Source of the DNA: Planctomycetota bacterium
Lineage (GTDB): Bacteria > Planctomycetota > UBA1135
Reading direction: 5' to 3'
Assembly: GCA_008501825.1 (NCBI GenBank)
Contig: QQUA01000002.1
Coordinates: 62,001-126,000 of the forward strand
DNA length: 64,000 nt
The notes under the pieces are model-generated. The model worked only from the letters and a program-made list of their open reading frames with translations, had not been told where the DNA came from and searched no databases. Positions within the stretch are counted from its first letter, which is position 1; each line of letters begins with the position of its first letter. The translations under genes were made by a program, and so were the position numbers. Below, in pieces: positions 1-8,957 of the stretch.

Positions 1-920
1 AATAAACCGAGATCGTTGGTGGCCCGTGCGGTTTTCGGGTGCTTCGGCCCCAGGGTTTTCTCCAAAGAATCTACCGCCTGCCTCAACAACGGTTCCGCTT
101 TCTGGTACCGATTCGCCCTGCTATGGAGGAAGCCAAGGATCCTGGCATTGTGAGCCAAAGCGGAAGGCTCCGGCCGGGCTTGCTGTTGGCGGATTTCCAA
201 GGCTTGCTCCAATAGCCGGCGAGCTTCATCCAACCTTAATTGTTCGATTCGCAATTGAGCCAGCTCCTCCCATACTGAAGCTTTCGCCAATGAGAAAGAC
301 GAAGGCTTGAGCTCGAGGATTTGAAGCGCTTGCTGCAAGAAGGCCTCCGCTTCTTCATGCCGCCCGGCTTTCCAACGTAAGGAGCCGAGAGATCGCAAGG
401 CTTCAATGAATTCGGGGCTTTCCGTACCAAAACTCCGGCCGACCCAATCCAATCGAGCTGTTGCATTTTCGTCTTGGGCTTGTTGCCGTCCCTGGGTATC
501 CAGATTCTCAGGGATACCAGCATTTAGGCCGACTTCAAATGGACCAAGGCCGCCATGCTTGGCGCAAGCCAACAAGCTGTATTTCTCTCCGGCCTTCAGT
601 TCCATGACCAAACGGGCATGCCGATCGACCAAGCCGCCGTCTCGTTCCGCCAAGATCTCACCTGTCTGGTCTTTAAGGACAAGATAGGCGTCGAAGGCAA
701 AAGAACGAACCTCGATGAAGTAGGGTCCATCGCTTTCGACCCCTACGTGGAAAGGACGGCCGCGAGTCTGCTTCGATCCCAAAGCTTGCAATCGGCCGGT
801 ATCCACCGCCTGATCGTTGGCCAGAATCTTGCCCCTCATCGGAACCCCGGTGGCAAGGACTGGCGGCTCTTGTGGTGAAGAGCTTGGAATCAACAGGAGG
901 AGGTATGGAATCCACCACAT
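1..920 (-). CDS. Exported PPC-TPR protein, probable TPR-CHAT protease, N-terminal part only
   Basis: Gene cut by the left edge; 306 codons are present and open to position 1. I read it from the ATG at 920-918, which gives a signal peptide (MWWIPYLLLLIPSSSPQEPP) of the same MWLI-type start as two CHAT genes further along. Residues about 25-130 match the N-terminal domain of those paralogues (FIEVRSFAFDAYLVLKD, then LLACAKHGGLGPFEV), resembling bacterial pre-peptidase C-terminal (PPC) domains. From about residue 160 TPR units follow (HEEAEAFLQQALQILEL, LEQALEIRQQQ, KAEPLLRQAVDSLEKTLGPK). The CHAT domain itself would lie outside the window, so protease identity is inferred from the three full-length paralogues at 22.7, 28.0 and 38.2 kb. 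It lies 95 bp downstream of the M60 gene on the same strand and may be co-transcribed with it. Confidence 0.85.
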   Translation of the reverse strand, partial: MWWIPYLLLLIPSSSPQEPPVLATGVPMRGKILANDQAVDTGRLQALGSKQTRGRPFHVGVESDGPYFIEVRSFAFDAYLVLKDQTGEILAERDGGLVDRHARLVMELKAGEKYSLLACAKHGGLGPFEVGLNAGIPENLDTQGRQQAQDENATARLDWVGRSFGTESPEFIEALRSLGSLRWKAGRHEEAEAFLQQALQILELKPSSFSLAKASVWEELAQLRIEQLRLDEARRLLEQALEIRQQQARPEPSALAHNARILGFLHSRANRYQKAEPLLRQAVDSLEKTLGPKHPKTARATNDLGL

Positions 921-1015
921 GGAAGTTCTATGTTTCCCTTTATCACAGTGGGCTTTGCATTATAGACCGAGACGGAGACTGGCAAGTCCCGTCGAATAGA
1001 TGCCCGTTTCGGGGT

Positions 1016-3124
1016 TTATTCCGTACCGTCCGCCCGCCGTAAACCCAACTCCCGGAAATCGGGCATCCAGACTTTCAGCTCAGCCACTTTCGCACGAGCC
1101 CTATCGCTGACCGGAACGCCCCAGCGCTCGAAGAAGGGCCCTAAGTTGCGCTCGACGGCCCGGGACATGCGAATCATCCACTGATCCCTCTTGTCGTCAT
1201 CCTTTCTAGGTTGCTCCCGTCTCGAAAGAGCTTCATATTCGGCAAAGACTTGAGTAAATGGCTCCCAGCCGAAGGCCTTTTGCAACTGGGCGTACATCAA
1301 AAGAGCCAAACCTGGCCGACGCTTCCACTCTTGAAAAGGAGCTCCGGCTCGCAAATAGGCGGCGGCCTTCTTCTTTTGCCCTTCCAGCCAGGGAACGTCC
1401 CAAGGATTCAGGCCGACCACTTTTTCCATGGCGTGAAGACTAAACAAATTGCAGGTGACTTCACCGGTTCCGGCGAACGTCCAAGCACCGCGCTGGCAGT
1501 TGTGACCGAGTTCGTGAAAGTGACCCCAAGAGCCCTGAGTTTGCAAGCGTTCAAGGTCCAGGACCAAACCGAAAGGACGTCCCGCTGAAGGCTGAGTCAC
1601 GTCAAGATGAGTCATGATTGGATAGCCGGCGTGCATGTAGCCGGCACTGATTTGCACGTCGGCCACGAAGCGTTCTGGGCGTTCCGGCAAAGCTCTGGCC
1701 GCCAAGCGGTAATGGGCTTGCATGACTTGATCCCAATAACGAGCGACCGCTTCGGGCTGCTGCAATTGCCGAATCGAATCGGAAGGCAGGGTGAGAATCA
1801 AATGGTGGCCGGCGATCTCCGCCCATGGCGCCGGATCCTTGCGCTCGGAACTCCATTTCGTAATGGCATCAGGGTCGGCCAAATTGAAAAAGGGCGCGTC
1901 CACTACCCCGGAGACTTCAAGCTCCAACGGCAGGGCAGCACTCGGTCCAGCTTCGAAATAAATTAAGCCGCCGAAGGAGCTAGCCACTTGATGGAATTCG
2001 CTCCCAAGTTCAAATCGACGGCTGATGGAAGGCCAGCGCTGCCAGCGGGCTTTTCCAGCAATGGAATCAGTATGGGGACCGATGCGAAGGGACCAACCGG
2101 ACCCGCCCCCAGCCACTACCTTCACCACTACGGTTTCGCCGGCGGCTGCATACAAGCCGGTAGAAAGCCAACCCGCTTTCGAGGTTTCAAAACGAACTCG
2201 CCGGCTGATTCTCGGCGCTCCTGCCGCCACTTTCCCGGGAAATTGATCCGCGCCCGGGGCGGCGGCTACAGCTTGTCCGGCGTCGTCCTGCCACTTTCGA
2301 GACCACCAAGAAACATACAATCTGGATAAAGCGTCTTTGGTTCGAAGCGGCCGATCAGGGGTCGGCATCGGCAAATCATTTTGTTCAGCTAAAAGCGCTT
2401 CCACCTTTGCCAGGAATTCGAGGTTGGATGCGGGCACAGCCTGGAGAGCCCTTTCCAACGCGAGGAAGCTTTTGCTTTGGCCGGAAGTGCTCAAGTCAAG
2501 AAGAGCTTGAAGAGCATGGCCTCGCTCCGGTCGTGAACCGGCAACTGGAAACGGTCCGGCCAGCATGGTCGGCGCGTAGGCCAAGCCCATCGGCGCCAGG
2601 ATCCGGTTAGCCGGCGCATGCTCCCGCAGAAGCTGCTTGGGGTAAAGCTGCTGCCAACCCCAAGGACACTGGCCGATGACCAAGCCGCCACCCTTTTCCA
2701 CAAAGTTACGAACTTGGCTCTGGACCGCTTCGGGTATATCGCCTCCGCCCCAAGTTAAGACCTCAACTTCCGATAAGGAACCGGCACGATTCAGATCGAC
2801 AATCCGTGCTTCCGACCTTCCGGCGGCAGCCCAGGCGATCGCGTTTCGGAGCAGCCGTCCGCGGTCCGTCGGATCGGAACCTTGCCCGAGGAAGGAACCG
2901 TGTCCGAAGGCGACCACTCGGCCGTCGCCAAAACGCGCCGCCGCCACCACCGACTCCCCTTGGTCGTTACAAAGAACCGGAAAGGCTCGCTCCCCAAACA
3001 CCGCCACTGGGCCGGGAATACCCACCGCTTCAATACGCTCAATGCCGGCAAGGATGGCCGACCGATCGGCAGCCACGTCCTGCGGGATTCCGAGAAAGAA
3101 GAGGAGGAAGGAGGCGAACAGCAC
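1016..3124 (-). CDS. Secreted M60-family (enhancin-like) zinc metallopeptidase
   Basis: About 702 residues from the GTG start chosen here. The zinc site is HELGHN with the first His near residue 537, followed 13 residues after the second His by Glu (GTGEVTCN), which fits the M60 pattern HExxH-x(8-28)-E. M60 enzymes include viral enhancins and gut-bacterial mucinases, so glycoprotein is a reasonable substrate guess. A hydrophobic segment (VLFASFLLFFLGIPQ) begins right at the chosen start and serves as signal peptide. The frame stays open upstream to an ATG at 3349, but that extension lies antisense to the divergent lipoprotein gene, is highly charged and looks like a shadow; no good ribosome site supports either start, so the N-terminus is uncertain. 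Mid-protein residues 300-430 look like a beta-rich accessory domain. Confidence 0.85.
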   Translation of the reverse strand: MLFASFLLFFLGIPQDVAADRSAILAGIERIEAVGIPGPVAVFGERAFPVLCNDQGESVVAAARFGDGRVVAFGHGSFLGQGSDPTDRGRLLRNAIAWAAAGRSEARIVDLNRAGSLSEVEVLTWGGGDIPEAVQSQVRNFVEKGGGLVIGQCPWGWQQLYPKQLLREHAPANRILAPMGLAYAPTMLAGPFPVAGSRPERGHALQALLDLSTSGQSKSFLALERALQAVPASNLEFLAKVEALLAEQNDLPMPTPDRPLRTKDALSRLYVSWWSRKWQDDAGQAVAAAPGADQFPGKVAAGAPRISRRVRFETSKAGWLSTGLYAAAGETVVVKVVAGGGSGWSLRIGPHTDSIAGKARWQRWPSISRRFELGSEFHQVASSFGGLIYFEAGPSAALPLELEVSGVVDAPFFNLADPDAITKWSSERKDPAPWAEIAGHHLILTLPSDSIRQLQQPEAVARYWDQVMQAHYRLAARALPERPERFVADVQISAGYMHAGYPIMTHLDVTQPSAGRPFGLVLDLERLQTQGSWGHFHELGHNCQRGAWTFAGTGEVTCNLFSLHAMEKVVGLNPWDVPWLEGQKKKAAAYLRAGAPFQEWKRRPGLALLMYAQLQKAFGWEPFTQVFAEYEALSRREQPRKDDDKRDQWMIRMSRAVERNLGPFFERWGVPVSDRARAKVAELKVWMPDFRELGLRRADGTE

Positions 3125-3205
3125 GGCCTTGACGATAAAGTATTTTGAAAAGGCCCGGGCCTCCTCCTTGGACTCGGATTCGGTTCGGCGCCGCAGGAGT
3201 TCCTC

Positions 3206-3682
3206 ATGCGAAGCCTTCCTCTTTTTTTGTCGGTCGCCACCCTGGGGACCACGTTCGGATGTAGCAGCCCTTCCAGTGAGGTCGTGGACGGCCTGCAACT
3301 CCGACTCGAAGCACCGAAGTTGGTCTTCGCCGCCGACGAAATCCCCCATCTGACGGCCGATGCGCTAGTGCTTGAAGATGGCAAATTGGGTTTCATCGAC
3401 CCTCCTCTCGGCACTCTCCTGGAAGTCGATGGGGTTTCCTATCACATTCCGGCAGCCGGAGCCCTTTCCACCGGCGGCCCGCCGGTTCGCGGCGACATTT
3501 ACGGTTTAAGTCTTATCCTGAACCCGGAAGCGTTTCAAAATCAGGATGGGGAATCTTTTTCGCTGGCACCGGGAAAACATCGAATCCGCATGGCCATGTT
3601 CGCCCAACCGGTAAGCAATTCTCAAGCGGAACCGCAGTGGGTTTACAGTAATTTAGTTGAAGTAGTCATCCTTGACCCTTGA
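3206..3682 (+). CDS. Small lipoprotein of unknown function
   Basis: 158 residues. The start at 3206 has AGGAG about six bases upstream. The N-terminus (MRSLPLFLSVATLGTTFGC) is a short hydrophobic segment ending in Cys, so a lipoprotein is likely although TFG is not an ideal lipobox. The mature part is beta-rich (LFAADEIPHLTADALVL, GKHRIRMAMFAQPVS, NLVEVVILDP) and resembles an immunoglobulin-like or carbohydrate-binding fold, but I do not recognise a family. It is divergent from the M60 gene, with the two 5' ends almost touching, and convergent with the unknown secreted protein at 3.7 kb; a strong hairpin separates the convergent stops. Confidence 0.7.
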   Translation: MRSLPLFLSVATLGTTFGCSSPSSEVVDGLQLRLEAPKLVFAADEIPHLTADALVLEDGKLGFIDPPLGTLLEVDGVSYHIPAAGALSTGGPPVRGDIYGLSLILNPEAFQNQDGESFSLAPGKHRIRMAMFAQPVSNSQAEPQWVYSNLVEVVILDP

Positions 3683-3687
3683 GTGAA

Positions 3688-3717
3688 TGGGAAATGGGAT
3701 TGGAGCTTCATTTCCCA
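3688..3717. terminator. Hairpin between convergent genes
   Basis: TGGGAAATG (3688-3696) and CATTTCCCA (3709-3717) are perfectly complementary 9-base arms with a 12-base loop. The hairpin sits between the stop at 3682 and the minus-strand stop at 3708-3710, which it overlaps. There is no long T-tract on either side, so rho-independent function is inferred from position and symmetry. Confidence 0.5.
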
Positions 3718-4799
3718 AACCTCTCACGACTCACGTCCTTTCCGGATGAAATTACAGGAATAAACCCAAGGTATGGATAAGGTCGTAAGCCCCTCGCTCG
3801 ATCATCATACACAGGAGCCCCAAGGAAGTTAAACCTGAATCGATTCAGGCCACCATGCAATGAAGGAGGAAGCAACTGATAACTCTCCGTGAGATGAAAA
3901 ACCAAAGTCGTTGACCCAGGCAGAAAATCCATCAGCTCGAAGTAAGAAAGAGGTAGTTGATTTCCCACACCATGAAATCGCATGATCCTCAGCGGGCCGC
4001 CTGAGGCACTAATCTCGGAGAAGGAAACGTTCCACCCATCCAACCCAGACAGTACTCCACGATTCTTCGGCTGCCAGATTTCGAGATGAATGGCATCTCC
4101 AAAGCGAGCAAAAAACAAAGAGATGTGAAGTCGTGAGGGAAGATTACGGAGAACTTTTCCACAATTCCATGTGAGGCACAGTTTATGCTCATCCTGGTAA
4201 ATTTCACATTCATTTCTCGACAGTGCCCGTCCGAAAAAAGCCATGATTTCAATTAGCCGCCCTCTTTCAAATTGTTGAAGATAATCACGTTCCGGATTGG
4301 AAAAATCTCCGGAGGTCACCTCAACTTGGGCATTGGAATTTTCCATTTCTGGAAAGAACTTGGCCTTTACCCCAAATTTGTTCCACTCTTCTGCATGCAA
4401 GAATTTTCCATTCGAATTATACCTTTCAATGAAACCACCCTGTGGACTCCAGGAGGCAAGCGTGATCAGGGCGGCCGAAGTGTCTCTCTCCCAAGGACTC
4501 AATGGAAAGGTATCTTTGGAGTTCAGAATGTAGAAATCCCCTTTGGATAGATTCCTCTTTGAGGTTTTCAGGTCAAGTTCGCTTGTACCGCCAGAGAAAT
4601 TTTGACTTCGATGCATTAGCCCGGGCATGGAATCTTGCCATCGCTCAAAACCGGCAAGATATGACCTAGCCACCTGATCAAGAACTGCTTCTGGGCTACC
4701 CGCGAGTTTTGGGGATTCTTCCTGAGCAAGCCCTGGCATCGGGAAGAGCAGGAAAAACGCCATGGCGGCATGGATGGAAGAAAATTTGGCGTTTGCCAT
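3708..4799 (-). CDS. Secreted protein of unknown function
   Basis: 363 residues, not recognised. A clear signal peptide runs over residues 1-25 (AAMAFFLLFPMPGLAQE, cleavage near AQ-EE). The mature protein is aromatic-rich with alternating hydrophobic strands (HISLFFARFGDAIHLEIW, TTLVFHLTESYQLL), suggesting a beta-sandwich or LolA/outer-membrane-lipoprotein-carrier-like fold, but this is a guess. Three cysteines cluster at CEIYQDEHKLCLTWNC. The gene lies 62 bp downstream of the next unknown secreted gene on the same strand and shares its low G+C, so the two may be one unit. Confidence 0.65.
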   Translation of the reverse strand: MANAKFSSIHAAMAFFLLFPMPGLAQEESPKLAGSPEAVLDQVARSYLAGFERWQDSMPGLMHRSQNFSGGTSELDLKTSKRNLSKGDFYILNSKDTFPLSPWERDTSAALITLASWSPQGGFIERYNSNGKFLHAEEWNKFGVKAKFFPEMENSNAQVEVTSGDFSNPERDYLQQFERGRLIEIMAFFGRALSRNECEIYQDEHKLCLTWNCGKVLRNLPSRLHISLFFARFGDAIHLEIWQPKNRGVLSGLDGWNVSFSEISASGGPLRIMRFHGVGNQLPLSYFELMDFLPGSTTLVFHLTESYQLLPPSLHGGLNRFRFNFLGAPVYDDRARGLRPYPYLGFIPVISSGKDVSRERFGK

Positions 4800-4861
4800 G
4801 ATGGTGAATCCACTTTATCTCACGAGTAGGTGTAGGCTCTCTAATGACAAGTTCACTGAGG

Positions 4862-6148
4862 TCATTTATCTCGACATTCTCCATTCTTTGGCTCAACACC
4901 CGTTCCCCAACAGTCATCAATAACAACATTCTCAGTTGCACCCTCCACTCTCATCCAAACACAGCACATTCTCTTAAGATTCACGGTTACAAAGAAGCTG
5001 ATTGAGAAACAATCGTCGACGTAATTGTCTGTTAACTTCCATCTCTTTTTATTTTTTAACGTTCTTTGGTACATATAGCACTTGTAAAATGGCCGCGGAT
5101 AGCAATCTGCCTTGCGCTTCATTATATGGGCCGTTCCCCCCTTTGGAACACCCTCGCTGTAATCTTTCAACTGAGGCGTCTCAAATGGTAGAATCTTGCA
5201 TTTCCTAGAACATTTCCTCCATTCGTTGGGACCCGTGTCATTCATTGGAATCGCAGGAAAGCACCGGAAGTTGAAATACCCTCCCGAATCCCCCTCTGAG
5301 TCAGCTCCCGGATCTGAATCTGAAAGAACTTCAGTCCGGCCATCAATCCATAATTGAGAGGAATTGCCGAAAGCACCCACTCCCCCTTCCTCGACTACAC
5401 TGAAGGAAGCCTGTCCCATATTGATTGCCTGGACCCCAAAGGTAAGGAACGTCTCTCCAGCCGGAAGCTCCACCATGGAAGGAACCCAAAGTATGTCTGG
5501 ATTGCCAGAAGTCAACAGGAACCGACGATCTTCCAATGCGGGGAGCTCCACAGCCAGGAATCCGATCCCACTATCTCCAGGAGCCAAGGATCTCGTCTCT
5601 ACAACCCCGACGGCAACAGGCGGAAAGGAAACCATAAAGGAAAATGAAATGGAACCCTCTGCCCCACTCGGCGGATCTTGCCCGGTGTGAAACAAATCGG
5701 ATTCTGAACCCCAGTAAAGAGTTACATCGTTTCTCCCGATATCAGGAAACGGCCAGCCTCCTTGTTCATCATTGAAAAAAACCGGTAAGAAAATACTCGC
5801 AGTACCCTCCCCACTTACCGAATCGAATGAAGTAACGGCTACTTCAGGCCAGCGGCCTGATCCTCCGAATACAAAATTCATGTCCTGGGCCTGATAGGTG
5901 GAGTAAGGTACACCGTCAGCTATCATGCTGTACACGACTTTGATCTCTGGAATACCATAAGTTTGGGTTTCTGAGTCGAACAAGTCGGACTGGAATCGAA
6001 CCGGGACGAGCAAATGTCCGGAAGTGGCCATAGGGACCGAATCCCCGGTGGAAATTTGAATCGAGTTTCCAAGATCGTCCATAAAGACCGGATCCTCAGT
6101 AAGAACTAAGCCCAGTTGGGCGGAAAGAGCAAGAGCAAGAACGAACAT
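4862..6148 (-). CDS. Secreted protein with basic ten-cysteine C-terminal domain, unknown function
   Basis: 428 residues from the ATG at 6148, chosen because TTAGGAG lies 8 bases upstream and the product then begins directly with a signal peptide (MFVLALALSAQLG); the frame is open 20 codons further up. Residues about 20-290 form a beta-rich region (GIGFLAVELPALEDRRFLL, AGETFLTFGVQAINMG) reminiscent of Calx-beta or immunoglobulin-like repeats. An acidic linker (DSDPGADSEGDSGG) leads into about 120 C-terminal residues rich in Lys/Arg with ten Cys, enough for five disulfides. I know no family with this arrangement. Local base composition is AT-rich compared with the rest of the window, which could mean recent acquisition. 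Confidence 0.65.
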   Translation of the reverse strand: MFVLALALSAQLGLVLTEDPVFMDDLGNSIQISTGDSVPMATSGHLLVPVRFQSDLFDSETQTYGIPEIKVVYSMIADGVPYSTYQAQDMNFVFGGSGRWPEVAVTSFDSVSGEGTASIFLPVFFNDEQGGWPFPDIGRNDVTLYWGSESDLFHTGQDPPSGAEGSISFSFMVSFPPVAVGVVETRSLAPGDSGIGFLAVELPALEDRRFLLTSGNPDILWVPSMVELPAGETFLTFGVQAINMGQASFSVVEEGGVGAFGNSSQLWIDGRTEVLSDSDPGADSEGDSGGYFNFRCFPAIPMNDTGPNEWRKCSRKCKILPFETPQLKDYSEGVPKGGTAHIMKRKADCYPRPFYKCYMYQRTLKNKKRWKLTDNYVDDCFSISFFVTVNLKRMCCVWMRVEGATENVVIDDCWGTGVEPKNGECRDK

Positions 6149-6368
6149 GGCAGAAACTCCTAACTGAACCAGAAACGGTTGAACGATGAAAGCAGATGAG
6201 CCCGTCAAAGCTCACTCCGCTTGTATACACTCTGGAAAGCAGCGGGGTCAAGAAAAGGGTGAGTTTTTTTAATGAAATCGAAAGGGTCTGCGCTCTGAAT
6301 CCCTGAAGAGCAACTGAATCACTACGAAATTGCAAAATGAAAATTCTGAGGCGATTGACGGAGATTTC

Positions 6369-7091
6369 TCAGCGATCGCTCCATCCCGCCACCAATTCGA
6401 TGGCGGCGACCACCTCCCGAGCTAAAGCCCGAGATCCTTCTCGGCTGAAGTGAACGTTTTCCGGCTGTTGAATTTCCGCCAATCGAGCCATTGCGAAAGC
6501 ATGCAAATCGTTAACGGCAACACCGGATTGAACCATAAGTTGAACGGCAATCTGATTGTAAATTACGGCGTCCTTTGGAGCCCGATAGGGACGCAAATCA
6601 CCTTCCGGTACCGGCGTCGTGGTGGCAAAAATCAGGCGGGCACCGGTGGCTTGCAACTTCGCCAGAATTTCACTTAGTTGCCTTCTATAGTCCTCCGGTC
6701 CGGATTGATGAGGATCGTTCGGCTGGTTGGAATTCTTGCCAGTTTCCGGATCGACCCGCTTCAAATCATGTAAGCCGAAATTGAAGTGAATGATGTCCCA
6801 ATCTCCTTCTTCCATGGCCAGCCAATCGTCGATGCGACGCAGCCCGTGATCGGTGCCTTGACAATTTTCCGGCCGTTTGCCATTCGGTTGCATGGGTCGC
6901 ACCACAAAGGCGCGCCCCTCCAACAAGCGCCGGACTTCCTCGGTGTAGCCGATGGAAATGGAATCACCGAGAATCAAAACCCGGATTCCCGGTTCCAAAG
7001 GTGGGTTTTCCATCCGGCTCCTTTGACATGCCGTCGAGGCCAAGGCACCGATCAACAACAAAACACCGAGGAAGACGCGGAATTGATTCAC
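6369..7091 (-). CDS. SGNH/GDSL hydrolase, lipoprotein
   Basis: 240 residues. The N-terminus carries a lipoprotein signal with lipobox LASTAC (Cys22). The catalytic blocks of the SGNH superfamily are visible: GDS at 42-44 (nucleophile Ser44), a block III FNFGLHDLK in place of the usual GxND, and the terminal D/N-x-x-H block as NVHFSREG. Such enzymes remove acyl or acetyl groups from carbohydrates and lipids; the exact substrate cannot be read. It is 10 bp downstream of the CocE-like gene on the same strand, so the two probably form an operon of exported hydrolases. Confidence 0.85.
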   Translation of the reverse strand: MNQFRVFLGVLLLIGALASTACQRSRMENPPLEPGIRVLILGDSISIGYTEEVRRLLEGRAFVVRPMQPNGKRPENCQGTDHGLRRIDDWLAMEEGDWDIIHFNFGLHDLKRVDPETGKNSNQPNDPHQSGPEDYRRQLSEILAKLQATGARLIFATTTPVPEGDLRPYRAPKDAVIYNQIAVQLMVQSGVAVNDLHAFAMARLAEIQQPENVHFSREGSRALAREVVAAIELVAGWSDR

Positions 7092-7100
7092 TTGGCTCTC

Positions 7101-8957
7101 TTATTTCTCGGCGCCGACGGCCAAAGCCATGGCTTCCGCACCACCCACCACCGGCAACTCAAACTGGGTCGCATCCAGATCGATCGAGAGCTTGGTTCCG
7201 GGCTTCGGCCAAAGAGTGAAATCCCGATCGCTGGAGAAAATCATCAATCCGATGTGCTGGCCAACGGGAATTACCTGGTCGTCGGGCTGCAACTCAAAGC
7301 TGAACTCTACGAACTGCCCCTTCTTCAAAGGCTGGCTCTCTTCCAATGAGGCATGATTTTGCGGGTCCGCCCAACCTCGGGTGATGATGTTGTCGTTGAT
7401 GACTCCCGTTTCGTCCCAAGGCAGAGAAACCAACCACACCGACAGGTTCGCAGCCGAGCGGCTCGACGCCATGCGAATGCGAAGACGAGGGGTGCCGGAA
7501 AGATGGAGCGGCCATTGCAGTTTTTTCGTCACATAGAGCAGGCGATGTTTGGACTTTTGAGCATCGGCCAATTTGGATCCCTTCTGTTCCACGTTGTCAA
7601 TCAAGGTTTCCACGCCTTGCTCCTGATCGGCTGCACGCAAAGTTAAGCCGCCCCAAGCCTGGCCTCCGGCCTGCAAGTGCAAGGTCACCTGCTCAGAATC
7701 CGGATGGGGATATTCGGCATAGGACGTGGGCTTAGATCGGGGGTCGCCTTCCCGGACCACCCAAGCCCGGGGCATCTCTTCGACTTGATTTTCCACGCCG
7801 TAGAGATAGCGGCTGAACCAGCGGTTCATCATGTCGAAGGGCGGCGGGCCGCCATGTCCTCCTTGATGGAAGTAGGCCATCACCGGCACGCCCCTTTCTT
7901 TCAAGCCTTGATAAATCGAAACGCTGTGGTTCGGCATCACGTTCCAATCGTTAAAGCCGTGAGAAATCAAAGTCGCCGCCCGCACCTTGTCCAAACGCTC
8001 CCGATAATTCCGAGAATGCCAGAAAGCATTGTAATCGCCGGTGAGCCGGTCCTGATTGTCGGCCATCAATTCATCGCGGACCGTTTTGTTGCAGCTCTTC
8101 CGCATTCTCGGATTACCGCTGTTGATGAAGTCATAAAGGACGTCAATATCTTCCCCCATATAACCGCCGGGATGTCGAACCAAACCATGAGAGCGGTAGT
8201 AGTGATAGTAGGAAGTATTGGGAGCATCGGGAATGATGGCTTCCAACCCATCCACTCCGGTGGTGGCGGCGGCAATCGGCAAAGTACCGTTGTAGGAAGT
8301 GCCGGTCATGCCGACTTTGCCGGTGGCCCAATATGCCTCCACGGTTTTGTTCCCGTCCGGAGTGGTAAATCCCTTAGCTCGACCGTTCAGCCAATCAATG
8401 ACCGCCTTCGGCGCCAATTCTTCATTTTCGCCTCCAACCGTGGGACATCCTTGAGAAAGGCCGGTGCCCGGCGAGGCGGAGTGCACCACGGCGAAACCGC
8501 GAGGCACCCAAGCCCGAATCAGGGAACGGGAAATCATGCCGGGCCGGTTTTGGAAGCGAATGTTGGGAGCGGCCTTCCGCTTCGGTGGTTTAGCCCCAAG
8601 TTCATGATTCGGGTCCCAGAAAAATCGGTTCCCCGAGGCGACCCCGGAAAAGTAAGGGCTGGTTTCATAAACCACCGCCACTTTCAACCCTTCGCTGTCA
8701 GTCTGCCCTGGCCGAGTGACGTCGACGTGAACCCGATCCAACTTGCCGTCGCCGTCGGAATCAAACTCGGTTTCTACCCACAAGTGGTGCTGAATCCAAT
8801 CTTTGGGATTCTTGAAACCGTCCACGACTTGGGCCATCCCGTCTTGAAACACCGGCACGGTGGGCTTGGCAGCCTGGGCGGGAAGAGATCCGGTTTGAGC
8901 AAGCAAGCCGAGGGCGACGGTGAAGAGGGTCCGGTGCAACAAGACGGTGTGGTTCAT
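7101..8957 (-). CDS. CocE/NonD-type S15 hydrolase (Xaa-Pro dipeptidyl-peptidase-like), exported
   Basis: 618 residues with a signal peptide (LFTVALGLLAQTGSLPAQAA). The alpha/beta hydrolase triad is visible: nucleophile Ser221 in GTSYNG, Asp337 in SHGFNDWNV, and His368 in HQGGHGG. The C-terminal 200 residues (LHLSGTPRLRIRMASSRS, VEFSFELQPDDQVIPVGQHIGLMI) are the PepX C-terminal jelly-roll found in S15 peptidases and cocaine esterase. Members hydrolyse Xaa-Pro peptides or esters, and which applies here is not clear. Upstream in the same direction is nothing; the SASA esterase gene is divergent, starting 139 bp away. Confidence 0.88.
   Translation of the reverse strand: MNHTVLLHRTLFTVALGLLAQTGSLPAQAAKPTVPVFQDGMAQVVDGFKNPKDWIQHHLWVETEFDSDGDGKLDRVHVDVTRPGQTDSEGLKVAVVYETSPYFSGVASGNRFFWDPNHELGAKPPKRKAAPNIRFQNRPGMISRSLIRAWVPRGFAVVHSASPGTGLSQGCPTVGGENEELAPKAVIDWLNGRAKGFTTPDGNKTVEAYWATGKVGMTGTSYNGTLPIAAATTGVDGLEAIIPDAPNTSYYHYYRSHGLVRHPGGYMGEDIDVLYDFINSGNPRMRKSCNKTVRDELMADNQDRLTGDYNAFWHSRNYRERLDKVRAATLISHGFNDWNVMPNHSVSIYQGLKERGVPVMAYFHQGGHGGPPPFDMMNRWFSRYLYGVENQVEEMPRAWVVREGDPRSKPTSYAEYPHPDSEQVTLHLQAGGQAWGGLTLRAADQEQGVETLIDNVEQKGSKLADAQKSKHRLLYVTKKLQWPLHLSGTPRLRIRMASSRSAANLSVWLVSLPWDETGVINDNIITRGWADPQNHASLEESQPLKKGQFVEFSFELQPDDQVIPVGQHIGLMIFSSDRDFTLWPKPGTKLSIDLDATQFELPVVGGAEAMALAVGAEK

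Noticed and set aside
3125..3349. Longer N-terminus of the M60 peptidase from ATG 3349
   Set aside because: It lies antisense to the lipoprotein gene, is charged and lacks secretory features; the hydrophobic segment starts only at about 3124.
2676..3353. 225-codon plus-strand frame opposite the M60 gene
   Set aside because: Arg/Ser/Pro-rich shadow of the peptidase frame, overlapping the lipoprotein start in another frame.
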